A stretch of 64,000 bases of DNA, taken from the NCBI GenBank assembly GCA_002347265.1, contig DDYB01000028.1:1-64000 (forward strand), in the 5' to 3' direction. This document shows, in pieces, positions 8,681 through 16,952 of the stretch; position 1 is the first letter of the stretch; every line of letters begins with the position of its first letter. Under the pieces are notes generated by a model. The model saw only the letters and a list, made by a program, of their open reading frames with translations, searched no databases and was not told the DNA's origin. Both the position numbers and the translations under genes were made by a program. The DNA comes from Desulfobacteraceae bacterium UBA2245 (GTDB lineage Bacteria > Desulfobacterota > Desulfobacteria > Desulfobacterales > UBA2245).

Positions 8681-9028
8681 CCGCTAAAAGACAGGCGAAT
8701 CAATCAACGGCTGGACAAGAAGAGAATACGAGCGGAAAAAGCTTGCGTTTAACTGAATCAAGTGAATCACCCTGCCCTCAACAGGTTGAGTCGTGGATTG
8801 GGACAAGTGCCTGTGGTTTCTGGAACCGAGTTTCAGACATAATTGCGCGGAACTACCCGGATATTTTTACCGTCGATGATGAAACCGTTGCATCTTTACG
8901 CGGGCGGCCTGGGTAGCCTGTGGGGCCCTGCGGTTTTCATCTATGGCGCCTGCCCGTTTCACCCGGCGGCGCCGGATTCAGGAGAACCGGATTTTCCGGA
9001 AAATGATTCAGATGGAATTTTGAAAAGT
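8681..9028. other. Intergenic stretch before the GNAT gene
   Basis: About 350 bp. An open frame runs into the GNAT gene from 8843, but its translation has no recognisable similarity and lacks a ribosome site. I see no RNA gene or clear promoter. Confidence 0.5.
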
Positions 9029-9454
9029 ATGATTCGCGGTTTTCACCCGTCCGACATGGATGCCGTCATCGAAATCTGGCTGGATGCCTCGATCAGGGCG
9101 CATGATTTTGTGGCCGGCAATTTCTGGCAATCCAAGGTCATCGATATGCGCAAAGTTTATATTCCGGCATCAGAAACCTATGTATACGAAGAAGCGGGTT
9201 GCATCAGGGGTTTTGTATGCCTGGTCGACGAAACGCTGGCCGCTCTTTTTGTTTCACCATGCGCTCAGGGCAGGGGGATCGGTCAAAAACTGGTTGAAAA
9301 GTCGAAGAATGTTCGTCAGAATTTGAATCTGACGGTATACAAAGAAACTCAAAAGAGCGTTGATTTTTATAAGCGTTGCGGATTCAAGTCTGTAGGAGAA
9401 CGGGTCGACAAATACACGGGGCATTCGGAGATCGTCATGGTCTTCAACTCATGA
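9029..9454 (+). CDS. GNAT-family N-acetyltransferase, YjaB-like
   Basis: 141 residues from the ATG at 9029 (MIRGFHPSDMDAVIEIWLDA), which aligns with the usual start of YjaB/YncA-like acetyltransferases. The acetyl-CoA loop is CAQGRGIGQKLVE, followed by NLTVYKETQKSVDFYKRCGF, the conserved C-terminal strand-helix. The longer open frame from 8843 adds 62 residues without family features, so I reject it. Substrate unknown. Confidence 0.82.
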   Translation: MIRGFHPSDMDAVIEIWLDASIRAHDFVAGNFWQSKVIDMRKVYIPASETYVYEEAGCIRGFVCLVDETLAALFVSPCAQGRGIGQKLVEKSKNVRQNLNLTVYKETQKSVDFYKRCGFKSVGERVDKYTGHSEIVMVFNS

Positions 9455-9557
9455 ACTCCGGGCCGATTCTGTCCTGTATCGCGATTTGCCCGGATTTTGG
9501 CCGGCCGGTTCCGCATTGTGCCGGCAGAACGGATTCGCACCATAGAGGAGGGCATGT

Positions 9558-11054
9558 ATGGACCAGATACTGATCGGCAGGGGCGAGCGGCCCGTTCAAT
9601 TGCTCGCCAGGTACGGCAACCGTCATGGCCTGATCGCGGGCGCCACCGGCACCGGCAAGACTGTTTCGCTGATGGTGCTGGCCGAGGGCTTTTCCCGGAT
9701 GGGCGTTCCGGTGTTCATGGCCGACGTGAAAGGCGATGTGGCCGGTCTGGCGATGTCCGGCAGCGACAGCGAAAAGATCCGGCAGCGCGTGGCTCAGATC
9801 GGTATCGAGGGCTACACCCACGAGGCGAACCCCGTGCTGTTCTGGGACGTTTTCGGCAAGGCGGGTCACCCGGTGCGCACCACGATCAGCGAAATGGGTC
9901 CGAGTCTGACCGGGCGCATTCTCGAGATCAACGATACCCAGGCCGGGGTGCTTGAGATCGCCTTCAAGCTGGCCGACGACCAGGGTCTGCTGCTGCTCGA
10001 CCTCGACGATCTGCGCGCCCTGCTTGGTTTTGTTGCCGAGAACCGCAAGGAAATCTCGACGCAATACGGCCTTGTAGGCGCCCAGTCCGTGGCCGCCATT
10101 CAGCGCGCCCTGCTGTCGCTGGAGCGGCAAGGCGGGGAATCTCTGTTCGGCGAGCCCGCCCTGGAGTTGAACGATCTGATGCGTACCGACCTCGGCGGCC
10201 GCGGCATCATCAGCATACTGGCCGCAGACCGGCTCATTCTGAAGCCGCGATTGTATTCGAGCCTACTGCTGTGGCTGCTCTCGGAATTGTTCGAGAACCT
10301 GCCCGAGGTGGGCGATCTCGACAAGCCCAGGCTGGTGTTTTTCTTTGACGAGGCCCACCTGCTTTTTGACGACGCCCCCCCGGCGCTGCGCCAGCGGGTG
10401 GAGCAGGCAGTTCGCATTATCCGGTCCAAGGGCGTCGGGGTGTATTTCTGCTCGCAATTCCCTGACGACGTGCCGAACGAAATCCTGGGACAGCTCGGGA
10501 ACCGGATTCAGCATGCACTGAGGGCTTACACGCCGCGTGACCAGAAGGCGGTGAAAACCGCTGCGCAAACCTTTGTTCCGAATCCGAAACTGGACGTCGC
10601 CGGGGTCATATCACAGCTGGGTGTGGGTGAAGCCCTGGTTTCCACGCTTCAGGAGAAGGGCGTACCGATGCCGGTAGAACGCACGGTGATCTCTCCTCCG
10701 CGCTGCAGGATCGGCGCGGTAACGGACGAAGAGCGAACGGCCGTGCGGATGCGCAGCCCGGTTGGCGGCAAGTACGACACCCCGGTGAACCGGGAGTCGG
10801 CCTACGAGATTCTGAACCGGCGGGCGGAAACGAAAAGTGCGGCTCAGCCCAGGGATGCTGAGGCGGAGAAACCGTCCGAAGCCGGGGGAAAGATCGGCGA
10901 GTGGCTCTGGGGCACCAAACGCCGGCAGGGTATGGTTGAAACCATGGCCAAACAGACCGCCCGCACCGTAGGAAGCCAGATCGGTCGACAGATATTACGC
11001 GGCATACTGGGCGGCATACTGGGCGGCATACTGGGCGGATCAAGCCGCCGGTAG
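9558..11054 (+). CDS. DUF853 family HerA-like ATPase (YjgR-like)
   Basis: 498-residue P-loop ATPase. Walker A GATGTGKT is at about residues 29-36, preceded by NRHGLIAG. The Walker B-like region is LVFFFDEAHLLFDDAP, and IRSKGVGVYFCSQFPDDVP follows. This is the stand-alone HerA/FtsK-superfamily C-terminal module named DUF853 (E. coli YjgR), whose function is not established. The tail after about residue 445 is low complexity and ends in repeated GGIL units (ILGGILGGILGG), coded by an almost exact 12-base DNA repeat near 11003-11038, which could attach to membranes (inference). GAGGAGG precedes the ATG. Confidence 0.85.
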   Translation: MDQILIGRGERPVQLLARYGNRHGLIAGATGTGKTVSLMVLAEGFSRMGVPVFMADVKGDVAGLAMSGSDSEKIRQRVAQIGIEGYTHEANPVLFWDVFGKAGHPVRTTISEMGPSLTGRILEINDTQAGVLEIAFKLADDQGLLLLDLDDLRALLGFVAENRKEISTQYGLVGAQSVAAIQRALLSLERQGGESLFGEPALELNDLMRTDLGGRGIISILAADRLILKPRLYSSLLLWLLSELFENLPEVGDLDKPRLVFFFDEAHLLFDDAPPALRQRVEQAVRIIRSKGVGVYFCSQFPDDVPNEILGQLGNRIQHALRAYTPRDQKAVKTAAQTFVPNPKLDVAGVISQLGVGEALVSTLQEKGVPMPVERTVISPPRCRIGAVTDEERTAVRMRSPVGGKYDTPVNRESAYEILNRRAETKSAAQPRDAEAEKPSEAGGKIGEWLWGTKRRQGMVETMAKQTARTVGSQIGRQILRGILGGILGGILGGSSRR

Positions 11055-11192
11055 CGTCCCACAGCAAAGCGCATCCTTTCCGGCGCCTGAAGCGATGATG
11101 AAAAGACGGCCGTCTTCAGGTCGAAACGGTTGCAGATATTAATTTGACGGGTTGCCGGAGTATAAGGTCCGATGGCCGGATGCAGGCAAGAC

Positions 11193-11236
11193 AAAAAACC
11201 GGCGGCCGATGGATATAGGGTCGGCCGCCGGTTTTC
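11193..11236. terminator. Bidirectional terminator between DUF853 and tatA
   Basis: Perfect stem AAAACCGGCGGCCGA / TCGGCCGCCGGTTTT with a short loop (about 11210-11220). The A-run on one side and T-run on the other let it work on both strands. It lies just past the tatA stop on the minus strand. Confidence 0.8.
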
Positions 11237-11239
11237 GTT

Positions 11240-11437
11240 TCAGGTTTTGTCGGATTTGTCTTCTAACTTTTCGACTTTTTCTTCTTTGTCTTTTTCTTCC
11301 ACCTCGGTGGTGGCTTTCTTGAAATTCTTGATCCCCTTGCCGATGCCGGCGCCGATTTCAGGCAGTTTCCCGGCGCCGAAAATGATCAGTATGATGACCA
11401 GTATGATGATCAGTTCGGGCATTCCGATTCCAAACAT
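11240..11437 (-). CDS. tatA: Twin-arginine translocase subunit TatA/TatE
   Basis: 65 residues. An N-terminal membrane helix ([23 protein letters not shown], with the conserved FGxGKLPEIG hinge) is followed by the amphipathic helix [12 protein letters not shown] and a highly charged Glu/Lys tail. Typical TatA size for Desulfobacterota. It forms the pore for folded Tat substrates in the inner membrane. A GGAGGAA site lies before the ATG. No tatB or tatC is adjacent, so it is probably one of several TatA paralogues. Confidence 0.92.
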   Translation of the reverse strand: MFGIGMPELIIILVIILIIFGAGKLPEIGAGIGKGIKNFKKATTEVEEKDKEEKVEKLEDKSDKT

Positions 11438-11596
11438 GGTTGTTCCTCCTTTGCGTACAGGGCCGTGTGCGCACCTGCGACCGGCCCGAAAACGCGGTCA
11501 GATCTTTTATAAGAGAATTTCTCTATAACACCGGGCATAGCGGGTGTCAATGCTTTAACTGGGCGCGATTCCGGCGATTTTTCAGGCGGCGGAAGT

Positions 11597-12418
11597 TTAT
11601 GCGCTGCGCAGTGAAATCCGGGTTCGATTGCCCGTTGCCGGATCGATGCCAAAGGCCCGGCAGGTGTTTTTCCACAGGGTTTCGGCCAGAATTTCGGCAT
11701 CCATTCCAAGCAGATTCATAAGCTTCAGAAAAACGGAGCGCACAAAGGCCGGCTCGTTTCGTTTGAAGCGGTTGCGTTCCGGCGACGGCGTCAGATAGGG
11801 CGCGTCGGTTTCGATCAGCATTCTTTCCATCGGAATCCTGGAAATCAGCCGGCGCAGAGGGGCTCCGCGCTTTTCCATGGTAATGATTCCGGTGATGCCG
11901 ATGCAAAGCCCCAGGTCCAGATAGGCGGACAGGTCGTCTTCCGATCCGGTGAAGCAATGCACCACCCCCTGAATGGTTCCGGGAGCATGAGACCGAAGAA
12001 TTTCCAGCATCCGCCCTTCGGTGTCCCTTTCATGAAAGATCAGAGGCAGTTTCAGTTCCAGGGCGAGGTCGAGCTGCCGCGCCATCCAGTATTCCTGAAC
12101 CGGTTTCGGCGAATGCATCCGGTTGAAGTCCAGCCCGATCTCCCCCCAGGCGCAGACCCTGGGATGAATGGCCAGTTCCGTCAGATACTCAAGCACCATG
12201 TCCGTGCAGTTCGCCGCATCATGAGGATGAATACCGACCGACGCATAAAGCATGTCGCTGGAATCGGCCAGGGAAACGGCCTTGAAAGCGCTTTCCGCAT
12301 TGATGCCGGCGATCATGCAGGCAACGACGCCGGCCTCGCGCGCTCTTTGAAGTGCGGCGTCTCGGTCGTCGTCGTATTCGGCCCCGTAGATATGACAGTG
12401 GCTGTCAAAAAGTTTCAT
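11597..12418 (-). CDS. tatD: TatD-family metal-dependent hydrolase/DNase
   Basis: 273-residue TIM-barrel amidohydrolase-type protein. Metal ligands are DSHCHIYG at the N-terminus, GEIGLDF (Glu), HCFTG (His) and IETDAPYLTP (Asp near 205). The family cleaves DNA 3'-5' and acts in repair or D-aminoacyl-tRNA hydrolysis. AGGAG precedes the ATG (AGGAGTCAGTC). Despite the name it has no proven link to Tat export; nearness to tatA is suggestive only, with about 160 bp between them. Confidence 0.9.
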   Translation of the reverse strand: MKLFDSHCHIYGAEYDDDRDAALQRAREAGVVACMIAGINAESAFKAVSLADSSDMLYASVGIHPHDAANCTDMVLEYLTELAIHPRVCAWGEIGLDFNRMHSPKPVQEYWMARQLDLALELKLPLIFHERDTEGRMLEILRSHAPGTIQGVVHCFTGSEDDLSAYLDLGLCIGITGIITMEKRGAPLRRLISRIPMERMLIETDAPYLTPSPERNRFKRNEPAFVRSVFLKLMNLLGMDAEILAETLWKNTCRAFGIDPATGNRTRISLRSA

Positions 12419-12493
12419 GACTGACTCCTGGTTCGAGTGGGTCGTTCAGAACGGCCTTTAACATCAAAAAAGGACGGTATCAATATTTTTGGG

Positions 12494-12522
12494 TTGACTT
12501 AATCGTAAATGCTTGGTATTCG
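12494..12522 (+). promoter_or_regulatory. Promoter of nfnAB
   Basis: TTGACT at 12494-12499, a 17 bp spacer and TATTCG at 12517-12522. The leader to the nfnA ATG is about 70 bases. Confidence 0.45.
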
Positions 12523-12599
12523 CACCCTTTGATCCATATAGATAGAGTAGGGAGTTATTCTCCTTCCGGTTTTAACACATTACGCTCTGGAGGTTTGTC

Positions 12600-13439
12600 A
12601 TGTTTAAAATTGTTGCAAGAGAAGAGATGGCAAGAGGAACTATCGTTCTAAATGAAATTGAAGCTCCTTTGATTGCCAAAAAAGCCAAACCCGGCCAATT
12701 CGTTATTCTGAAGGCCAACGAAACCGGCGAACGGATTCCCCTGACCATGGCCGACACCGACCCTGAAAAGGGAACCATCACCATCATTTACATGATCGTC
12801 GGAAAATCCACCGCCCTTTTCAAGACCCTGAAAGTGGGCGACAGCTACCTGGATGTCATCGGTCCTCTGGGCAAAGCCACCCATCTGGAAAAACTCGGAG
12901 ATGTGGTTTGCGTGGGCGGCGGAACCGGCGTTGCGGTTATGCATCCCATCACCAAGGGTCTGAAGGCTGCCGGCAACCACGTGATCTGTATTATCGGCGC
13001 CAAGACCAAGGAACTGATCATCCTTGAAGACAGAATGAAGGCCGCTTCCCATGAACTTCGCGTATGCACCGACGACGGTTCTTACGGATTCCCGGGCTTT
13101 GTTACCGTTCAGCTCGAGGATGTGCTTCAGAAAAACAAGAACATCAAGCTGTGCGTGGCCATCGGTCCGGTTCCCATGATGAAGTTTCTCTCCCAGCTGA
13201 CCAAGAAATACAACGTGCCGACCATCGTCAGCCTCAACCCGATTATGGTGGACGGAACCGGCATGTGCGGCGGCTGCCGTGTGAGCGTGGGCGGAAAAAC
13301 CAAGTTTGCCTGCGTGGACGGTCCGGAATTCGACGGCCATCAGGTGGACTATGATGAACTGATGAAGCGTCTGGCTTCCTACCGCGAAGATGAGAAGCGG
13401 TGCATGGATGAATTCTGCAAGCTGCACGACGCCAAGTAA
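12600..13439 (+). CDS. nfnA: NfnA: FAD/NAD-binding small subunit of NADH-dependent ferredoxin:NADP+ oxidoreductase
   Basis: 279 residues of the dihydroorotate dehydrogenase electron-transfer/SudB family: an N-terminal FAD barrel, the nucleotide motif VVCVGGGTGVAVMHP (about 100-114) and a C-terminal [2Fe-2S] cluster region MCGGCRVSVGGKTKFACVDGPEFDGH (about 220-245). Paired with the next gene it forms NfnAB, which bifurcates electrons between ferredoxin, NAD(H) and NADP(H) in anaerobes. GGAGG precedes the ATG by 7 bases. The gap to nfnB is 75 bp. In a sulfate reducer it balances reduced ferredoxin and NADPH (established role of the family). Confidence 0.9.
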   Translation: MFKIVAREEMARGTIVLNEIEAPLIAKKAKPGQFVILKANETGERIPLTMADTDPEKGTITIIYMIVGKSTALFKTLKVGDSYLDVIGPLGKATHLEKLGDVVCVGGGTGVAVMHPITKGLKAAGNHVICIIGAKTKELIILEDRMKAASHELRVCTDDGSYGFPGFVTVQLEDVLQKNKNIKLCVAIGPVPMMKFLSQLTKKYNVPTIVSLNPIMVDGTGMCGGCRVSVGGKTKFACVDGPEFDGHQVDYDELMKRLASYREDEKRCMDEFCKLHDAK

Positions 13440-13514
13440 TTGAGGATTGGGATTTAAAAGGAACATTAATAAGTTGACCTCGAAGGTCAAACTACATGTT
13501 TATCGGAGGATGCT

Positions 13515-14927
13515 ATGGTGGAAAAACCAGTTAAGAAAGAAAAAATATCCAGACAGCCCATGCCGGAACAAAAACCGGAGGTTCGCAAGAGAAATTTTGA
13601 AGAGGTTCCTTTTGGCCTCAGTCCCGAAGCCGCGATCAAAGAAGCCGAACGATGCCTGCAGTGCAAGAATCCTTCCTGCGTGGATGGATGCCCGGTCAGC
13701 GTGGACATCCCCGGATTCGTAGGCCTGGTCAAAGAAGGCAAGTTCACCGAAGCCATCAGCCTGATCTGGGAGAAAAACGGACTTCCCGCGGTTTGCGGCC
13801 GTGTATGTCCCCAGGAAATCCAGTGCGAGGGCAAGTGCATCGTCGGCAAAAAAGATGAGCCGGTTGCCATTGGAAATCTCGAGCGGTTTGTGGCCGACTA
13901 TGAGCGCAGGAACCGCAAGGCCCCCATGCCGACCAAGGCAGCTCCCACGGGCAAGAAGGTGGCAGTGGTCGGTTCCGGTCCCTCGGGCCTGACCGTTGCT
14001 GGCGACATGATCCTCAAGGGCCACGACGTCACGCTGTTTGAGGCCTTTCACAAACCCGGCGGCGTGCTTGTTTACGGAATTCCCGAATTCCGTCTGCCCA
14101 AAGAAATCGTGTTTTCCGAAGTCGAAGGTCTTGAGAAACTCGGCGTAAAACTGGAATGCAACGCGGTGATCGGCCGGATCGTCAGCCTGGACGAGCTGTT
14201 CGCGCAGGGATACGATGCGATTTTCCTCGGCGTGGGCGCCGGTCTTCCCACCTTCCTCAATGTGCCGGGCGAGAACATGATCGGCATCATGTCGGCCAAT
14301 GAATATCTGACCCGTTCCAACCTGATGAAGGCTTACAAGTTCCCCGAATACGACACACCGATCATTCTCGGCAAAAACGTCATCACCCTGGGCGCCGGCA
14401 ACGTGGCCATGGATTCGGCCCGTACCGCTCTGCGTCTGGGCGCTGACAGCTCCAAGATCGTCTATCGTCGGTCCAGAGCAGAAGTTCCCGCAAGAGGTGC
14501 CGAAGTGCATCATGCCGAGCAAGAAGGCGTTGAATTCCATTTCCTCACCGCTCCGGTGAAATTCATCGGCAATGCCGAGGGCCGCGTTGTGGCTATGGAA
14601 GGCCTGAAGATGGAGCTTGGCGAGCCGGATGCTTCCGGACGCCGCCGTCCGGTTCCGATTCCGGGCTCCGAGTTCACGATGGAGACCGACCTGGTCATCA
14701 TTGCTGTGGGCACCGGCGCCAACCCGCTGCTGACCCAGAGCACCGAAGGCCTGAAACTCAACAAGTGGGGCTATATTATTGCGGATGAGAAAGACGGAAA
14801 GACCTCCAAGAAGGGTGTCTGGGCCGGCGGCGATATCGTTACCGGTGCGGCGACCGTTATTCTGGCCATGGGCGCCGGAAGAAGCGCTGCCAACTCCATG
14901 CACGAGTATCTGACCCGCGGCTGGTAA
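13515..14927 (+). CDS. nfnB: NfnB: NADPH-binding large subunit (glutamate synthase small-subunit-like)
   Basis: 470 residues. N-terminal four-helix Fe-S domain with CLQCKNPSCVDGCPV and CGRVCPQEIQCEGKC (two [4Fe-4S] clusters). The FAD motif VAVVGSGPSGLTVAGDM is near residue 155 and the NADPH fold LGAGNVAMDSARTALRLGA near 295. The C-terminal GGDIVTGAATVILAMGAGR closes the FAD site. GltA/GltD-like alone, but adjacency to nfnA identifies it as NfnB. GGAGG precedes the ATG. A strong terminator follows at 14988-15023. Confidence 0.9.
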   Translation: MVEKPVKKEKISRQPMPEQKPEVRKRNFEEVPFGLSPEAAIKEAERCLQCKNPSCVDGCPVSVDIPGFVGLVKEGKFTEAISLIWEKNGLPAVCGRVCPQEIQCEGKCIVGKKDEPVAIGNLERFVADYERRNRKAPMPTKAAPTGKKVAVVGSGPSGLTVAGDMILKGHDVTLFEAFHKPGGVLVYGIPEFRLPKEIVFSEVEGLEKLGVKLECNAVIGRIVSLDELFAQGYDAIFLGVGAGLPTFLNVPGENMIGIMSANEYLTRSNLMKAYKFPEYDTPIILGKNVITLGAGNVAMDSARTALRLGADSSKIVYRRSRAEVPARGAEVHHAEQEGVEFHFLTAPVKFIGNAEGRVVAMEGLKMELGEPDASGRRRPVPIPGSEFTMETDLVIIAVGTGANPLLTQSTEGLKLNKWGYIIADEKDGKTSKKGVWAGGDIVTGAATVILAMGAGRSAANSMHEYLTRGW

Positions 14928-14987
14928 TTTCCGGCTCTCGTCATATGATTGCAAAGCCGATCACCGCTGGGTCGGTTTGACATGAAA

Positions 14988-15023
14988 TAAAAAAAGGCGC
15001 GCCACCGGGCGCGCCTTTTTTTA
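14988..15023 (+). terminator. Terminator of nfnAB
   Basis: Stem AAAAAGGCGCGCC / GGCGCGCCTTTTT with a short loop ACCG, followed by seven T. Confidence 0.88.
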
Positions 15024-15120
15024 TGGGTGCGAGCGGCAGGGCGCCTTCACACGGCGATGAAAGTTCGCAGCGGGCGGTTTACCTGCGCCTAAGCACGCCT
15101 GCCGGCGTCAGCAGATCCCG

Positions 15121-15211
15121 CCAATAACTCACCACATATGTTTTGATAAATGCTTCGCTTGCCGCATCTCAGCAAGCTTTGCCTGAAGGCCTGTTTCTTC
15201 TTTTTCAGCAG
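15121..15211. repeat. Decayed inverted-repeat element, copy C
   Basis: Part of a gene-free stretch of about 465 bp (14928-15393). The order of words matches copies A and B: CCGCCAATAACTCACC, CATATG, ATGCTTCGCTTG, CGCATC, GCCTGAAGGCCTG, and the end TTTTTCAGCAG. The left half is too diverged to bound. Nothing else is recognisable in the stretch apart from the nfnAB terminator. Confidence 0.5.
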
Positions 15212-15393
15212 ACTGTCAGATTACGCAGAAGAAAAAACAGAAAAACAAAATACCGAAATCTGCGGACAAAAAAAGAATTCGAAGTTTTTTCGGGGAAGCC
15301 GGAATCTACCCGCCAGCCGTGGGCATGTGGGCGGACGAAGGGCGTACGCCCTCCGTCTACCGTATTTTTTGAAATGCGGTCCGCTGTGTTTTT

Positions 15394-16695
15394 TCAGCGA
15401 GTACGGCGCGGACCTGCGGCACAGGTTGCTGACCGACCGGCCCGCTGCTTTCCGTTCTCGAAAGGTTTTGCTTTTGGTGCGTAAAATGCCGACGTGTGCG
15501 TCCGGCTTTTGGATCCGGGGTGCAATGCCGGCTGAGACGGACGAAAGCCGGTGGCCGGCTTTTGCGGTTCAGCGGCACCGTAGTCAAAGTCGGCCAGGGT
15601 GCGGCGTTCGACCTTGGCACCGAGGACCCGGTCGATGGCGCGCACCATATTGGCGTCTTCGCCGGTGATCAGGGTGAGGGCCTCTCCCCTGCGTTCGGCC
15701 CGGCCGGTTCGGCCGATGCGGTGGATATAGGCATCCGGCGTATTCGGAATATCGTAATTGATGACATGCGAGACACGGGAAACGTCTATGCCGCGAGCGG
15801 CGATGTCGGTGGCCACCAGAATCTGAAATGTTCCGGCGCGAAACCCATCCAGCGCGGCCTGGCGTTTTGCCTGGGAAAGATTTCCCTGCAGCGATGCAGA
15901 ACGGTAACCGGCCCTGACAAGCTGTTCTCCCAGACGCTTTGCCCGCTGCTTGGTGCGGGTGAAAACCAGCACCGATCCGCTTCGGGTCTGGCGCAGGAGA
16001 TTGATCAGCAGGGCGGTTTTTAAATGCGAAGCCACCGGGTAAAGGGCGTGGCTGACGGTGTCCGCCGGCGCCGTGATGCCAACCTGGACGGAGACCGGGT
16101 TTCGCAGAATATCCTTGGCCAGATGCCGGATTTCGGCGGGCATGGTCGCTGAAAACAGAAGGGTCTGGCGCTTTGCCGGCAGGCGCTGCAAAATCCTTCG
16201 AATGTCGGGCAAAAATCCCATGTCGAACATATGGTCCGCCTCGTCCAGGACCAGCATCTCCACTCCCGAAAGATCAACGGTTTTCCGGTCAATATGATCA
16301 AGCAGCCGCCCCGGGCAGGCGACCACGATCTCGGCGCCCTTCTTTAATTTCTGAATCTGGGCGTTGATGTTCACGCCGCCATAGACAGTGACGCTTCGCA
16401 GACCGGTCCGACCTGCGAGTAACTCGATTGCCTTGTGAATCTGTTCGGTCAGTTCGCGGGTGGGGGCGACGATCAATGCGCGGATGCGGCCCCGCTCCCC
16501 CTGCATCAGCCTGTGAAGGATCGGCAGCGCAAAGGCGGCCGTCTTTCCGGTTCCGGTTTGAGCCAGTCCGATCACGTCGCTTCCCAGCATGACCGGCGGA
16601 ATTGCCTGGGTCTGAATGGGGGTCGGCGTGACAAAACCCGCCCCTGAAACCCCGGCCAAAACGCCGGGATGCAGATTAAATAGTTGAAAATTCAT
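15394..16695 (-). CDS. DEAD-box ATP-dependent RNA helicase (RhlE-like)
   Basis: 433 residues with all helicase motifs in order: Q motif TPIQTQ, AQTGTGKT, PTRELTEQ, LVLDEADHMFD, SAT, then domain 2 with VLVFTRTK, ATDIAARGIDV and HRIGRTGR. A basic, low-complexity tail of about 70 residues follows, as in RhlE. It unwinds structured RNA in ribosome assembly or RNA decay. The ATG at 16695 has AGAAGGA 5 bases upstream; the longer open frame to 16782 reads through a terminator hairpin and is rejected. That hairpin (16720-16750) lies in the leader and may control expression. Confidence 0.9.
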   Translation of the reverse strand: MNFQLFNLHPGVLAGVSGAGFVTPTPIQTQAIPPVMLGSDVIGLAQTGTGKTAAFALPILHRLMQGERGRIRALIVAPTRELTEQIHKAIELLAGRTGLRSVTVYGGVNINAQIQKLKKGAEIVVACPGRLLDHIDRKTVDLSGVEMLVLDEADHMFDMGFLPDIRRILQRLPAKRQTLLFSATMPAEIRHLAKDILRNPVSVQVGITAPADTVSHALYPVASHLKTALLINLLRQTRSGSVLVFTRTKQRAKRLGEQLVRAGYRSASLQGNLSQAKRQAALDGFRAGTFQILVATDIAARGIDVSRVSHVINYDIPNTPDAYIHRIGRTGRAERRGEALTLITGEDANMVRAIDRVLGAKVERRTLADFDYGAAEPQKPATGFRPSQPALHPGSKSRTHTSAFYAPKAKPFENGKQRAGRSATCAAGPRRTR

Positions 16696-16719
16696 AAATT
16701 CCTTCTTTCTGTGTTCCCC

Positions 16720-16750
16720 AAAAAAAGAAAGCCCCGGGATAACCCGGGGC
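16720..16750 (-). terminator. Terminator/attenuator in the leader of the DEAD-box helicase
   Basis: On the minus strand GCCCCGGG-TTAT-CCCGGGGC is followed by TTTCTTTTTTT, ending 24 bases before the helicase start codon. It may end the permease transcript, or act as an attenuator if helicase transcription starts upstream. Confidence 0.75.
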
Positions 16751-16952
16751 TGTACGATGCTTTCGCTTTCATGCAGGAACAACGGTTATATTGATGCAAC
16801 CTTAACAGGTCCGTTGATGGCTGTAAAGGAGAATCTCATTCAGACGCAAAATAAATCTTTAATTCTGAATATTTGAGCGCCACAAGCATGCATTGCATAA
16901 AATGCTTTCACCGTTTTCCAGCGAGCACCTCGGCGCTGTTCGTTCTCCTGTA

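Noticed and set aside
8843..9028. 62-residue N-terminal extension of the GNAT protein
   Set aside because: No family similarity, no ribosome site; the GNAT fold starts at 9029.
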